A stretch of 15,137 bases of DNA, from contig CALCOQ010000346.1 of assembly GCA_937897005.1 (NCBI GenBank), positions 1 through 15,137 of the forward strand. Direction: 5' to 3'. Both the position numbers and the translations under genes were made by a program. The number at the start of each line of letters is the position of its first letter. Within the stretch, counting starts at the first letter, position 1. Positions 1 through 6,203 of the stretch are shown here, in pieces. Below the pieces are notes generated by a model. The model was not told the origin of the DNA. It saw only the letters and a list, made by a program, of their open reading frames with translations, and made no database searches. The stretch comes from an uncultured euryarchaeote. Lineage in GTDB: Archaea; Thermoplasmatota; Poseidoniia; Poseidoniales; Poseidoniaceae.

Positions 1-19
1 CCAACTGAGCTAAGCGCCC
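1..19 (-). tRNA. Partial tRNA gene, 5' end only
   Basis: Read on the minus strand, the first bases give an acceptor half GGGCGCT, then TA at positions 8-9, a D-stem GCTC and a D-loop starting AGTTGG. This is the standard start of a tRNA with R15/G18-G19-type D-loop bases. The gene runs off the left edge, so the anticodon is not visible and the amino acid cannot be assigned. The upstream sequence (20-75) has a weak TTTACG-like element but no convincing TATA box. Confidence 0.72.
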
Positions 20-82
20 GCAGGCCTTCCGAAATGCCTCCACTCTTTGTTGATTGCGTAAAGGGATGCAGACAAAGGTTTG

Positions 83-1441
83 ATGAAAGCGAGGCATAGA
101 CGAGAGTTCATGTGGGAATGGATGGATGATACAATCGCCTCTCTCGATGCTTTAGATACTTGGCAGAAGTTACTGGTAGGAATCGGTTTCTCAGTCCTCG
201 GTGCAGTAATGGTTCGAATCCTCATCTGGACCCCCTCGAAATGGGTTGTTGGAAAGACCGATTCTGATTGGGATGATGACATCATGGCATTAGAAGCGCC
301 ACTCCTGAACTATGCCACATTCCTGCTTGGACTGTACATAACTGTCATCTGGGCCATCGATGGTAGTTCGATGATCGCTTCGACCATGGCGACTATCGTC
401 GTGTTGATTCTGATGTTCCTGACCGGAAAATTCCTCTCCAAATCGGCCTCGATGGTACTACCTCCGGCATTGGAGAAACTGGATGAGAAGGCAGACCTCG
501 GACTAGCAGGTGGGACCACCATCATCATCGGACTGACGAAGGTTTTCATCTGGGGTTCAGCTGTATTGTTGATACTTGCACATCTGGAAGTGGATATAAC
601 CGCTGCATTGGCCTCTCTGACCATCTTCTCGCTGGTCATCGGAATGGCAATGCAAGAATCTGCCTCCAACTTCATCATCTCTGCCCAGTTGATGATTGAC
701 AAACCGTATGAAGTGGGAGACAAGATACAGGTTGACTTGCTGATTGGAACCGTGGTTGATGTCGGTTTCCTCTCGACCAAGATCAAGACCAGCAGTGAAC
801 ATCTCGTCATCGTCCCAAACAAGACAATGGCGACCACAGTGGTCACTAATTATGCCAAAGGAGGACCAACTGAGGCTCCTCGCAGAGTCAATCTAAAGAT
901 TGATGTCGAGGTTGGATATGATGAATCACCCCCACACGTGAAGACCGTGATAAGGAACATCATCGAAGAGAATGAACTGGTATTATCAGATCCAGAACCA
1001 GTAATTCTATTCACCCAGATGATGCCATCTGGACTGATTTTCAGAGTCAACTGTTGGGTCGGAGATTATGGTGATGAATGGGTTGCCAGGGACCAGGTAC
1101 AGACCGCAATACTAAGGAGATTCAAAGAAGAAGACATCGAGATTCCATACCCGCATATGCAACTCAAATACGATACCGCCGATGACGAAGAGGAGGCGCG
1201 CTTGAAGAAAGCCGATGAGAAGAAGGCGCAAGAAGACAAGGAGAAGCGTCAGGAAGAAGCTCGACGCAAGGATGCGAAGCATCAAGCCAAGAGGGCTGAA
1301 GAACGGGCAGTACTTCGAAAACACGCTGATGAACTACGTGTACAACTCGAGAATGAAGAATTGGAAGACGAAGAGAGAGACAAGATCGGAACTGAATTGA
1401 TGCAGATCGAGACGCGTATCAGTGGAACTGATGATGATTGA
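83..1441 (+). CDS. MscS-family small-conductance mechanosensitive ion channel
   Basis: Predicted membrane channel that opens under membrane tension and releases solutes during hypo-osmotic shock. Counting from the TTG at 80 (453 residues), hydrophobic segments lie near 31-50, 75-93, 98-117, 142-168 and 173-200. The last is the pore-lining helix, rich in Ala, Gly and Ser, ending MAMQESASNF. It runs into the MscS beta domain at about 205-261, which has the family hallmarks KPYEVGDKI, GTVVDVGFLST and VPNKTM. A mixed alpha/beta C-terminal domain follows to about 365. The last 85 residues are almost entirely Lys, Glu, Arg, Asp and Ala and probably form a cytoplasmic charged helix or coiled coil. 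Starts are possible at TTG 80, ATG 83 or ATG 110. ATG 83 is chosen because AAAGG lies just upstream, but the signal is weak. The gene converges on tfb with 24 bases between the stops. Confidence 0.93.
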   Translation: MKARHRREFMWEWMDDTIASLDALDTWQKLLVGIGFSVLGAVMVRILIWTPSKWVVGKTDSDWDDDIMALEAPLLNYATFLLGLYITVIWAIDGSSMIASTMATIVVLILMFLTGKFLSKSASMVLPPALEKLDEKADLGLAGGTTIIIGLTKVFIWGSAVLLILAHLEVDITAALASLTIFSLVIGMAMQESASNFIISAQLMIDKPYEVGDKIQVDLLIGTVVDVGFLSTKIKTSSEHLVIVPNKTMATTVVTNYAKGGPTEAPRRVNLKIDVEVGYDESPPHVKTVIRNIIEENELVLSDPEPVILFTQMMPSGLIFRVNCWVGDYGDEWVARDQVQTAILRRFKEEDIEIPYPHMQLKYDTADDEEEARLKKADEKKAQEDKEKRQEEARRKDAKHQAKRAEERAVLRKHADELRVQLENEELEDEERDKIGTELMQIETRISGTDDD

Positions 1442-1465
1442 TCTGAACCTGCGTGCCAAACAGTC

Positions 1466-2482
1466 TCAATTTTCGCTTGCCTCTCCCAGTGCTTTCAGCA
1501 TGGCCTCGAGAATCCTCAACAGACCTCGGAGAGTGACCTCGCTCACACCTGCCACCTCACAGACATCTGCCTGGGTTCGTGGCTGGCCCCGCATCTGAGC
1601 TGCCTTGTAGAGTATGGCTCCTGCGACACCCGAAGGGCGCTTACCTTGCCATTCACCCATCTGCCCAACCTTATCCCATAGATAACGAGCCTCACCGAGG
1701 ACCTCGGGTCTAAGAGCCAGGTCATTGGCGAACTTATCCAAGAACTCTGCAGGCCCACTGACGTGGTGCAGACCTAGATTTCGAGAGACCAAGCGAATCG
1801 TTCTTCGCAATTCCTTCTGAGCCATCGTCTTGGACATGTCGAATGATTCTGCAATATCCTCAATCCTTCGCGGAAGGTTGGCTTCTCTTGCTGTCAAGTA
1901 AACACATGCAGCAGCGACACCTCTGATACTTCTTCCCATCACCAGATTCTTTTCAATCGCCTTACGGTAAAGTTCAGCAGCTGCTTGCTCCAGTGCTGGC
2001 GGAAGATCTCCTCTGTCTCGAATGAACTTCATGGCTTCAACGAGATTACGTTCTCTACTGTTCCTGTTCTTGGAACGTTCATCGAGAACCACACGCCTTC
2101 TCCAGTCGCGCTGGGCTCGGCTGTTCATACCATGTCTGCTGGCACGTCCACCCCACAGGTCTTTTCGGTCGATCACGGTATTGAGTCCCTTGTCTGAAAG
2201 TGCAAGGTTGACTGGAGAGCCCACACGGCTTCTGTCGTTGCCGTCACTGTGGTTGGTCCACTCCGCTCCAAGATCGATGACCGTATCCTCAACCACAAGA
2301 CCACAAGAACCGCAATGGACTTCTCCACGGTTATCGTCCTGGATCCATTCAGTGGCACCGCAAGAGTCACAAGGTCCTGTCTGACCAGTTGTTCTTCGCG
2401 ATTGGGAGGGGCGTGCTGCGCCCAAGGTTCCATTCCTATCTTTTTTCTTCTCTTGTTCTCTGCTTTTCTCATCCATGTCCAT
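1466..2482 (-). CDS. tfb: Archaeal transcription initiation factor B (TFB/TFIIB)
   Basis: TFB binds TBP and the BRE, then recruits RNA polymerase and helps open the promoter. Numbered from ATG 2482 (338 residues), a basic N-terminal tail of about 37 residues leads to the zinc ribbon with Cys38, Cys41, Cys57 and Cys60. The B-reader/linker region follows (about 85-135). The first cyclin repeat covers about 140-235, with signature GRSIRGVAAACVYLTAR at 183-199. The second covers about 240-332, with GKRPSGVAGAILYKAAQ at 280-296 and the BRE-contacting helix-turn-helix near 303-320. A TTG at 2491 would add three residues, but a GGAG lies 9 bases before ATG 2482 and directly abuts the TTG, so ATG is preferred. 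The N-terminal tail is longer than in most archaeal TFBs. The promoter carries a perfect palindrome (separate entry), which suggests repression or autoregulation. Many archaea encode several TFBs, so this may not be the only one. Confidence 0.96.
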   Translation of the reverse strand: MDMDEKSREQEKKKDRNGTLGAARPSQSRRTTGQTGPCDSCGATEWIQDDNRGEVHCGSCGLVVEDTVIDLGAEWTNHSDGNDRSRVGSPVNLALSDKGLNTVIDRKDLWGGRASRHGMNSRAQRDWRRRVVLDERSKNRNSRERNLVEAMKFIRDRGDLPPALEQAAAELYRKAIEKNLVMGRSIRGVAAACVYLTAREANLPRRIEDIAESFDMSKTMAQKELRRTIRLVSRNLGLHHVSGPAEFLDKFANDLALRPEVLGEARYLWDKVGQMGEWQGKRPSGVAGAILYKAAQMRGQPRTQADVCEVAGVSEVTLRGLLRILEAMLKALGEASEN

Positions 2483-2503
2483 ATTACTCAACTCCGAGTT
2501 AAC

Positions 2504-2521
2504 TAGTAGTCGGAACTACTA
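2504..2521. promoter_or_regulatory. Perfect inverted repeat at the tfb promoter, candidate operator
   Basis: TAGTAGT and ACTACTA are perfect 7-base arms around the spacer CGGA. The repeat abuts the TATA box and lies between it and the predicted tfb start site. That is where archaeal repressors commonly block polymerase recruitment. The regulator is unknown. Confidence 0.5.
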
Positions 2522-2527
2522 TTTATA
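2520..2527 (-). promoter_or_regulatory. TATA box for tfb, possibly shared with purA
   Basis: On the minus strand this reads TATAAATA. A transcription start about 25 bases downstream would fall near 2495-2500, giving a leader of about 15 bases that holds the GGAG before ATG 2482. Read on the plus strand the same bases give TTTATAGTA, which could drive purA from about 2550 with a leader of about 100 bases. The tfb assignment is the stronger one. Confidence 0.62.
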
Positions 2528-2653
2528 GTATCCGTCATTTTGCATCGTTTCTCAAGCTCTGGAAACAATGTCCCCAACCCCGAGGAAAAGGATTTGAGCG
2601 CGAGCGAATGTTCATCATGCGCTTTCTGCGCCGCTCCGTTTGGAACTGTTCCC

Positions 2654-3958
2654 ATGTCTGCGACCGTGGTTCTCGGTGCCCAATGGGGCGATGAAGGAAA
2701 AGGCAAACTGGTTGACCGTCTGGCTGGTAGTGCAGATTGGGTCGTGCGATTCCAAGGCGGCAACAATGCAGGACACACAGTGGTGCTGGGTGAGCGTACG
2801 ATCAAGTTACATCTGCTTCCAAGTGGAATCACTCGGCAGGACTGTGAACTGGTACTTGGAGATGGCATGGTGATCGACCCCTGGGTTTTGATGCAAGAAC
2901 TCGAACGATGGGAATCCGAGACTGGCGAGAATCCACTTGGTTCTCGACTCCATATAAGCAATAGGGCACATGTCATTCTTCCATTCCATTGCAGCGTAGA
3001 TGGTCTTGACAAGAAGATTGGAACCACTGGCCGGGGTATAGGGCCAACATATGCAGACAAGATCAACAGAGTAGGACTACGCTTTGCAGACATCAGTGAA
3101 TTATTGAATGATACCGCAGCAATGGATGGTCTGGCAGAACGCCAGATGAAGACTTTGAACTATCTCGGTCTTTCCACTGATGGACATGCAGAAAAATTGG
3201 CTCAAGACATTGCCTGGATACACGAAAAGTACGCACATGCCATCAAGAATACTGGTGTCATGGTGGACACCGCACTTTCAACCGGGCAGCAGGTATTGTT
3301 GGAAGGGGCCCAAGGATGCCTGTTGGATATCGACCAAGGGACCTTCCCATTCGTGACTTCATCGGTCACCTGTAGAGGAAATTCAACTCATGGTGCTGGA
3401 ATCCACCCCGGGCATGTCATCGAGGTGATTGGGGTGGTGAAAGCATATACCACGAGAGTCGGAAATGGACCATTTCCCACAGAATTGTTTGATGGGGTTG
3501 GTGAACATCTAGGTAAGGTTGGACACGAATTCGGAACCACCACCGGTAGGCCGCGCCGCTGTGGTTGGCTGGACATAGTGGCACTGAGGCATTCCCAGAG
3601 AGTCAATGGATTCACCAGTCTGGCGTTGACCAAATTGGATGTGCTTGGAGGATTGGATGAAATCTCCATTTGCGTGGGCTATGAACTCGATGGAGTTGAG
3701 ATTCATGAGATGCCGGCAAGTTCCTTTGAATTGACTCGTTGCAAACCGATTCTCATCAACCTCCCAGGATTCAAGGCCTTGGAACTCGACGAGTGGCTGA
3801 AACTCGCCGACAAGGCATCACTGGAGGGCAGCGGCTATTCTGCACTACCTGACGGCGCTCAGAGATACATACAGCATATCGAGCAGTTGCTAGGAGTCCC
3901 TGTCAGTTCAGTTGGAGTAGGGCCAGACAGAGATGCGACCATTGACAAGACCGATTGA
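2654..3958 (+). CDS. purA: Adenylosuccinate synthetase
   Basis: Catalyses GTP-dependent condensation of IMP with aspartate to adenylosuccinate, the first committed step to AMP. The 434-residue product has the usual length of the bacterial/eukaryotic-type enzyme, not the shorter form of about 340 residues found in some archaea. The N-terminal loop GAQWGDEGKGK places the catalytic Asp at 13, and NNAGHT places the catalytic His at 41, the same numbers as in the E. coli enzyme. Other family motifs are TTGRGIGPTYADK, EGAQGCLLDIDQGTFPFVTSS, the Arg-rich aspartate/IMP loop TTTGRPRRCGWLD, and LTKLDVL of the guanine site. The reading frame stays open back to TTG 2540, but those 38 residues are not family-like, so ATG 2654 is used although no good ribosome site precedes it. 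The gene is divergent from tfb, and the small zinc-binding-type gene follows 29 bases later, so they are probably co-transcribed. Confidence 0.97.
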   Translation: MSATVVLGAQWGDEGKGKLVDRLAGSADWVVRFQGGNNAGHTVVLGERTIKLHLLPSGITRQDCELVLGDGMVIDPWVLMQELERWESETGENPLGSRLHISNRAHVILPFHCSVDGLDKKIGTTGRGIGPTYADKINRVGLRFADISELLNDTAAMDGLAERQMKTLNYLGLSTDGHAEKLAQDIAWIHEKYAHAIKNTGVMVDTALSTGQQVLLEGAQGCLLDIDQGTFPFVTSSVTCRGNSTHGAGIHPGHVIEVIGVVKAYTTRVGNGPFPTELFDGVGEHLGKVGHEFGTTTGRPRRCGWLDIVALRHSQRVNGFTSLALTKLDVLGGLDEISICVGYELDGVEIHEMPASSFELTRCKPILINLPGFKALELDEWLKLADKASLEGSGYSALPDGAQRYIQHIEQLLGVPVSSVGVGPDRDATIDKTD

Positions 3959-3987
3959 TTGATGAACGGTGACGAGGAGAGAGATAC

Positions 3988-4260
3988 ATGGGCTTCAAGG
4001 CAAAGGAACGGAAGCACAAGGAAGCACGCGGCGAAAGCAGTGACAAGAAGAAGGCTGCCAAGACCGGTGAATTGCCCTGTGGAATAAGATCCTGTCAAGG
4101 CTGGGCTGACAAAAGCCTTGGTGGACGTTCAATCTCGCGAATCGATGTTCAAGACATCTGGGGTGATGGTTCATTCTCTGAGAGCAAAGGTAGAGTGAAG
4201 GTATGCAAACCTTGTTATCGGGTTTACAAGAAAGAAACCAAGGATGACAAAGAATATTGA
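3988..4260 (+). CDS. Small basic protein with four cysteines, putative zinc finger, function unknown
   Basis: Not recognised. The 90-residue product starts with about 28 highly charged, Lys-rich residues, followed by a compact segment with Cys31, Cys36, Cys73 and Cys76 (C-x4-C and C-x2-C). This fits one zinc site closing a small fold. The centre has aromatic and glycine residues (GWADKSLGGRS, DIWGDGSF), and the C-terminus is again Lys-rich. Basic ends plus a Cys4 site suggest nucleic acid or ribosome binding, but this is inference. A GAGGAG motif 8 bases before ATG 3988 is a clear ribosome binding site. The gene starts 29 bases after the purA stop and is likely in its transcript. Confidence 0.82.
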   Translation: MGFKAKERKHKEARGESSDKKKAAKTGELPCGIRSCQGWADKSLGGRSISRIDVQDIWGDGSFSESKGRVKVCKPCYRVYKKETKDDKEY

Positions 4261-4306
4261 CACTTACACTTTCACTGTCGGGCCTCCGAAAACATAGCAT
4301 ATCTTG

Positions 4307-4321
4307 AGGTATGAGATACCT
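4307..4321. promoter_or_regulatory. Perfect inverted repeat before the 184-residue gene
   Basis: AGGTAT and ATACCT are perfect 6-base arms around GAG and end two bases before ATG 4324. They fall between the TATA-like sequence and the start codon, so they could be an operator for a leaderless gene. Arms this short could occur by chance. Confidence 0.35.
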
Positions 4322-4323
4322 AC

Positions 4324-4878
4324 ATGTTGACTATCAACACCCCTATGGGAAACGTGGAACTGAATAGTTCTGAGATGTTCTGGGTCCCAAAAAGAGGCAT
4401 CTCAACGAGACTGGATTTCGGCGAGGATATTGTGAATTCGTGCATCTGTCCTGGCCCTCAGGGTTCGATTGGTGGAATTCTGCTGTTCGGTTCTGAAGGG
4501 CTTGTGATGTTTCTTAGGTTACCTGCATTGACAATCATCCAATCACTGAGACTGGAACGTCCGCCAGATGCAGTACATGTTGTTTTCAATGAAGGGTACG
4601 GACATCTGGTGTTGGCAGAACAAGAGGTCTTGAACATCAGACCATTGAGTTCGCTTGAAAAAATCGTATCAGTGGTTGAATGTGAACGTAAGGTGGAACT
4701 TTTCCATCTCGATGGAACACGATTGATGGCGATTCACGGTTTCGATAGAACAGTACTGAACATCGATGATATCATTCCTCCTCAACAACCACACTCGGCC
4801 AAGCAGTTCTTGGAGTATGATAAGTCGACATCTGCGACGGCCTTGCCCAATGTTCTGGAGGGGAACCATCATTGCTGA
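4324..4878 (+). CDS. Hypothetical protein, 184 residues
   Basis: No family recognised. There is no signal peptide or membrane segment. The sequence alternates short hydrophobic stretches with turns, as in a beta-rich fold. Near 87-140 it contains VVFNEGYGHLVLAEQEV and then VELFHLDGTRLMAIHGF, which read like successive beta-hairpins. Four cysteines (41, 43, 120 and the C-terminal residue) form no obvious metal site. ATG 4324 has no ribosome site. A TATA-like CATAGCATATC at 4293-4303 is at the distance expected for a leaderless mRNA. The last 107 bases overlap the convergent MBL-fold gene. The final 20-25 residues are low in hydrophobics and may be poorly conserved, so the coding part of real importance probably ends before the overlap. 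Confidence 0.75.
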   Translation: MLTINTPMGNVELNSSEMFWVPKRGISTRLDFGEDIVNSCICPGPQGSIGGILLFGSEGLVMFLRLPALTIIQSLRLERPPDAVHVVFNEGYGHLVLAEQEVLNIRPLSSLEKIVSVVECERKVELFHLDGTRLMAIHGFDRTVLNIDDIIPPQQPHSAKQFLEYDKSTSATALPNVLEGNHHC

Positions 4879-5536
4879 TACATTCTTCAAAGAAGGCTAG
4901 ATGCCGATTGAGAACCGTTCTGACCGAACGCTGTCCGACGATGGCGTCTCCATATGCTGGAATCAACATCTCCAACTCCAGATCGAGAAGTATCTCCATA
5001 CTATCTGCCAGATCGGGTAGATTCCCTCCCATCATATCCCACCGAGAAGGATTCTCCATCCTCGGTATGAGGGGGCCTACCGCTGCAATTTTCTGATCGG
5101 GCAACCAATATCCCATCCCATCTCCAGTATGTCCGGGCAAAGAGATTGCCTCAACAATACAATCGCCAAGATTCCATTGTTGCCCATCGACCACGGATTC
5201 TGTGGTTGTGGGGGGCATGTCTGAATCGAAACGTCCCGCTCCAGTCGAGGCGAAATCTCCCATTGCGAGTGCTGATGCGGCTCCAGCCTCGATGAAAATT
5301 TCAGACTCTCCAAATTTAGATGCAATGAAGTCTGCCCCTCCACAATGATTGAATCTTCGACAGGTCAATAATATCGCATCAAGCACTTCAACTCCCTTCA
5401 GTTGACCAACGATTCGTTCCTGAATGAGTAATTGGTACCATGAAGTTCCTACATCTATCAGTACGGCACCCTGACTACCGACGACCAGAGTCGCATTGGC
5501 ATCATGGTGGATACCGGGCATCCTGACCACTCGCAT
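4772..5536 (-). CDS. Metallo-beta-lactamase-fold protein with degenerate metal site
   Basis: A 254-residue protein with the MBL-fold order of elements: HHDANATLVVGSQGAVLIDVG at the N-terminus, the metal motif region at 57-68, PGHTGDGMGYWLPD at 134-147, and a C-terminal IPAYGD at 192-197. The usual HxHxDH motif here reads C59-R-R61-F-N63-H64, so only its last His remains. The GHT histidine (136) is kept. The bridging Asp after the next strand is Pro155 (AVGPLIP), and the C-terminal His of the PxHG motif is Tyr195. The protein therefore probably does not bind the usual dinuclear zinc centre. The fold core looks intact, so this is more likely a pseudoenzyme than a decayed gene. The frame is open back to 5671, but those extra 45 residues would overlap L40e and do not fit the fold. 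ATG 5536, just after GTGGGGTG, is preferred. The 3' end overlaps the opposite-strand 184-residue gene. Confidence 0.86.
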   Translation of the reverse strand: MRVVRMPGIHHDANATLVVGSQGAVLIDVGTSWYQLLIQERIVGQLKGVEVLDAILLTCRRFNHCGGADFIASKFGESEIFIEAGAASALAMGDFASTGAGRFDSDMPPTTTESVVDGQQWNLGDCIVEAISLPGHTGDGMGYWLPDQKIAAVGPLIPRMENPSRWDMMGGNLPDLADSMEILLDLELEMLIPAYGDAIVGQRSVRTVLNRHLAFFEECISNDGSPPEHWARPSQMSTYHTPRTAWPSVVVEEE

Positions 5537-5599
5537 CAACACCCCACTTCGCTCTCGGTTCTTGTGCCTGCCTCCTGTATGCCACGATTCTGAGGCGGT

Positions 5600-5609
5600 G
5601 TGATTAAAG
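5600..5609. promoter_or_regulatory. Shared TATA-like core between MBL-fold gene and L40e
   Basis: GTGATTAAAG begins exactly 33 bases before the L40e ATG at 5633, the distance expected of a TATA element for a leaderless mRNA. On the minus strand it reads CTTTAATCAC, 64 bases before the MBL-fold ATG, which would give that gene a leader of about 40 bases. Its near-twin is at 6171. Confidence 0.5.
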
Positions 5610-5632
5610 AGGGAAAGCAGGTCGGCCGCCCC

Positions 5633-5785
5633 ATGGCACGATTCCCGGAAGCAGAGGCTCGCCTGCTGCATAGGAAGATATGCATGCGTTGCAATGCTCG
5701 CAATGCAGTTCGTGCCTCTTCGTGCCGACGCTGTGGTTACAAAGGTCTGCGCCCAAAGAACATTGAGCGAAGGGGCACTGTTTGA
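5633..5785 (+). CDS. rpl40e: Large ribosomal subunit protein eL40 (L40e)
   Basis: Small zinc-ribbon protein of the large ribosomal subunit, found in archaea and eukaryotes, where it is made as a ubiquitin fusion. The 50-residue product has the family start MARFPEAEARLL, then C-x2-C (Cys18, Cys21) and a second C-x2-C (Cys32, Cys35) in the segment CMRCNARNAVRASSCRRCGY, followed by KGLRPKN. A GTG at 5600 would add 11 residues. That GTG is part of the presumed promoter element and the extension is absent from the family, so ATG 5633 is used. The start lacks a strong ribosome site and the mRNA may be leaderless. The gene is divergent from the MBL-fold gene and convergent with UPF0147. Confidence 0.95.
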   Translation: MARFPEAEARLLHRKICMRCNARNAVRASSCRRCGYKGLRPKNIERRGTV

Positions 5786-5809
5786 TTCATCACCTTGAGT
5801 GGCTCATGG

Positions 5810-5858
5810 TGAGTATACTCAGAATGAGTGTGAAAAGAACTGAATGTCTGAATTCAGA
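5810..5858. repeat. Two 12-base perfect palindromes between convergent genes
   Basis: TGAGTATACTCA at 5810-5821 and TCTGAATTCAGA at 5847-5858 are each perfect palindromes with no spacer. The first is in the gap between L40e and UPF0147. The second spans the UPF0147 stop codon. No U-rich tract follows either on the plus strand, so a simple intrinsic terminator is not evident. Confidence 0.45.
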
Positions 5859-6126
5859 ACAATTCACCAAGCATCTGTTCCAATGCGGTATTGATCTGTA
5901 GAATCAAAGTGCCGAACTCCGGTGGGATGTTTGGATCCTCATACAACTCTTCCAATTTGTTCTGTGTTATCGCAATTCGAACATCGATCTGCTTGTTGGT
6001 ATTGAGCAACCACTGCTCAACAGCATCTTTGGCTCCTTTTCGAATATTTCGAGGAACTTTAGGGTCATCGAGTTGATTTATCACGGTAGCAACCTGCTGC
6101 AACTTGGTTTCGATATCGGTAGACAT
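5854..6126 (-). CDS. UPF0147 family protein
   Basis: A small all-helical archaeal protein of unknown function. The 90-residue product from ATG 6126 carries the family core: DDPKVPRNIRKGAKDAVEQW, then VRIAITQNKLEELYEDPNIPPEFGTLI. The recognised features are VPRNIR, the VR..I...L.E repeat-like helix and the DPN.P turn. The family usually ends soon after the RT/GT-LI segment, and here about 15 more residues follow. The frame is open 30 residues further upstream, but that part would overlap the divergent peptidase start. GAGGGATGG lies a few bases before ATG 6126 and supports it. The family is often near translation genes, as L40e is here. Confidence 0.92.
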   Translation of the reverse strand: MSTDIETKLQQVATVINQLDDPKVPRNIRKGAKDAVEQWLLNTNKQIDVRIAITQNKLEELYEDPNIPPEFGTLILQINTALEQMLGELF

Positions 6127-6170
6127 GTTCCATCCCTCATTACATCCCGTATGCTGGGCTGGGACCATGT

Positions 6171-6180
6171 GTGATTTAAG
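6171..6180. promoter_or_regulatory. Shared TATA-like core between UPF0147 gene and prepilin peptidase
   Basis: GTGATTTAAG begins exactly 33 bases before the peptidase ATG at 6204, as in the L40e promoter, and fits a leaderless mRNA. On the minus strand CTTAAATCAC lies 45 bases before the UPF0147 ATG, leaving a leader of about 20 bases that holds GAGGGATGG. Confidence 0.55.
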
Positions 6181-6203
6181 TCGATTGCCGCCACGGCTCA
6201 GCA

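Noticed and set aside
310..846. Long open frame on the minus strand opposite the MscS gene
   Set aside because: It lies wholly within a clear MscS coding region, and its translation is rich in Met, Ser and Thr without any domain. It is a shadow frame.
1442..1465. Possible shared terminator between the MscS gene and tfb
   Set aside because: The 24-base gap has only a short TTTT next to it and no hairpin. The evidence is too weak to list.
2540..2653. 38-residue N-terminal extension of PurA containing C-x2-C and Cys residues
   Set aside because: It starts at a TTG, is not family-like, and the catalytic residues fall on standard numbering (Asp13, His41) only from ATG 2654. I treat it as leader sequence.
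2503..3093. 196-codon open frame opposite purA
   Set aside because: It runs antisense to an unmistakable purA with intact motifs and also across the tfb/purA promoter. The product is Ser/Pro-rich and non-descript.
5600..5632. GTG start adding 11 residues to L40e, preceded by GAGGCGG
   Set aside because: The family begins at MARF, and the GTG is the first part of the element also found before the prepilin peptidase at the same distance.
5537..5671. 45-residue N-terminal extension of the MBL-fold protein
   Set aside because: It would overlap the L40e coding start and its promoter, and the fold begins at MRVVRMPGIHH. ATG 5536 is more likely.
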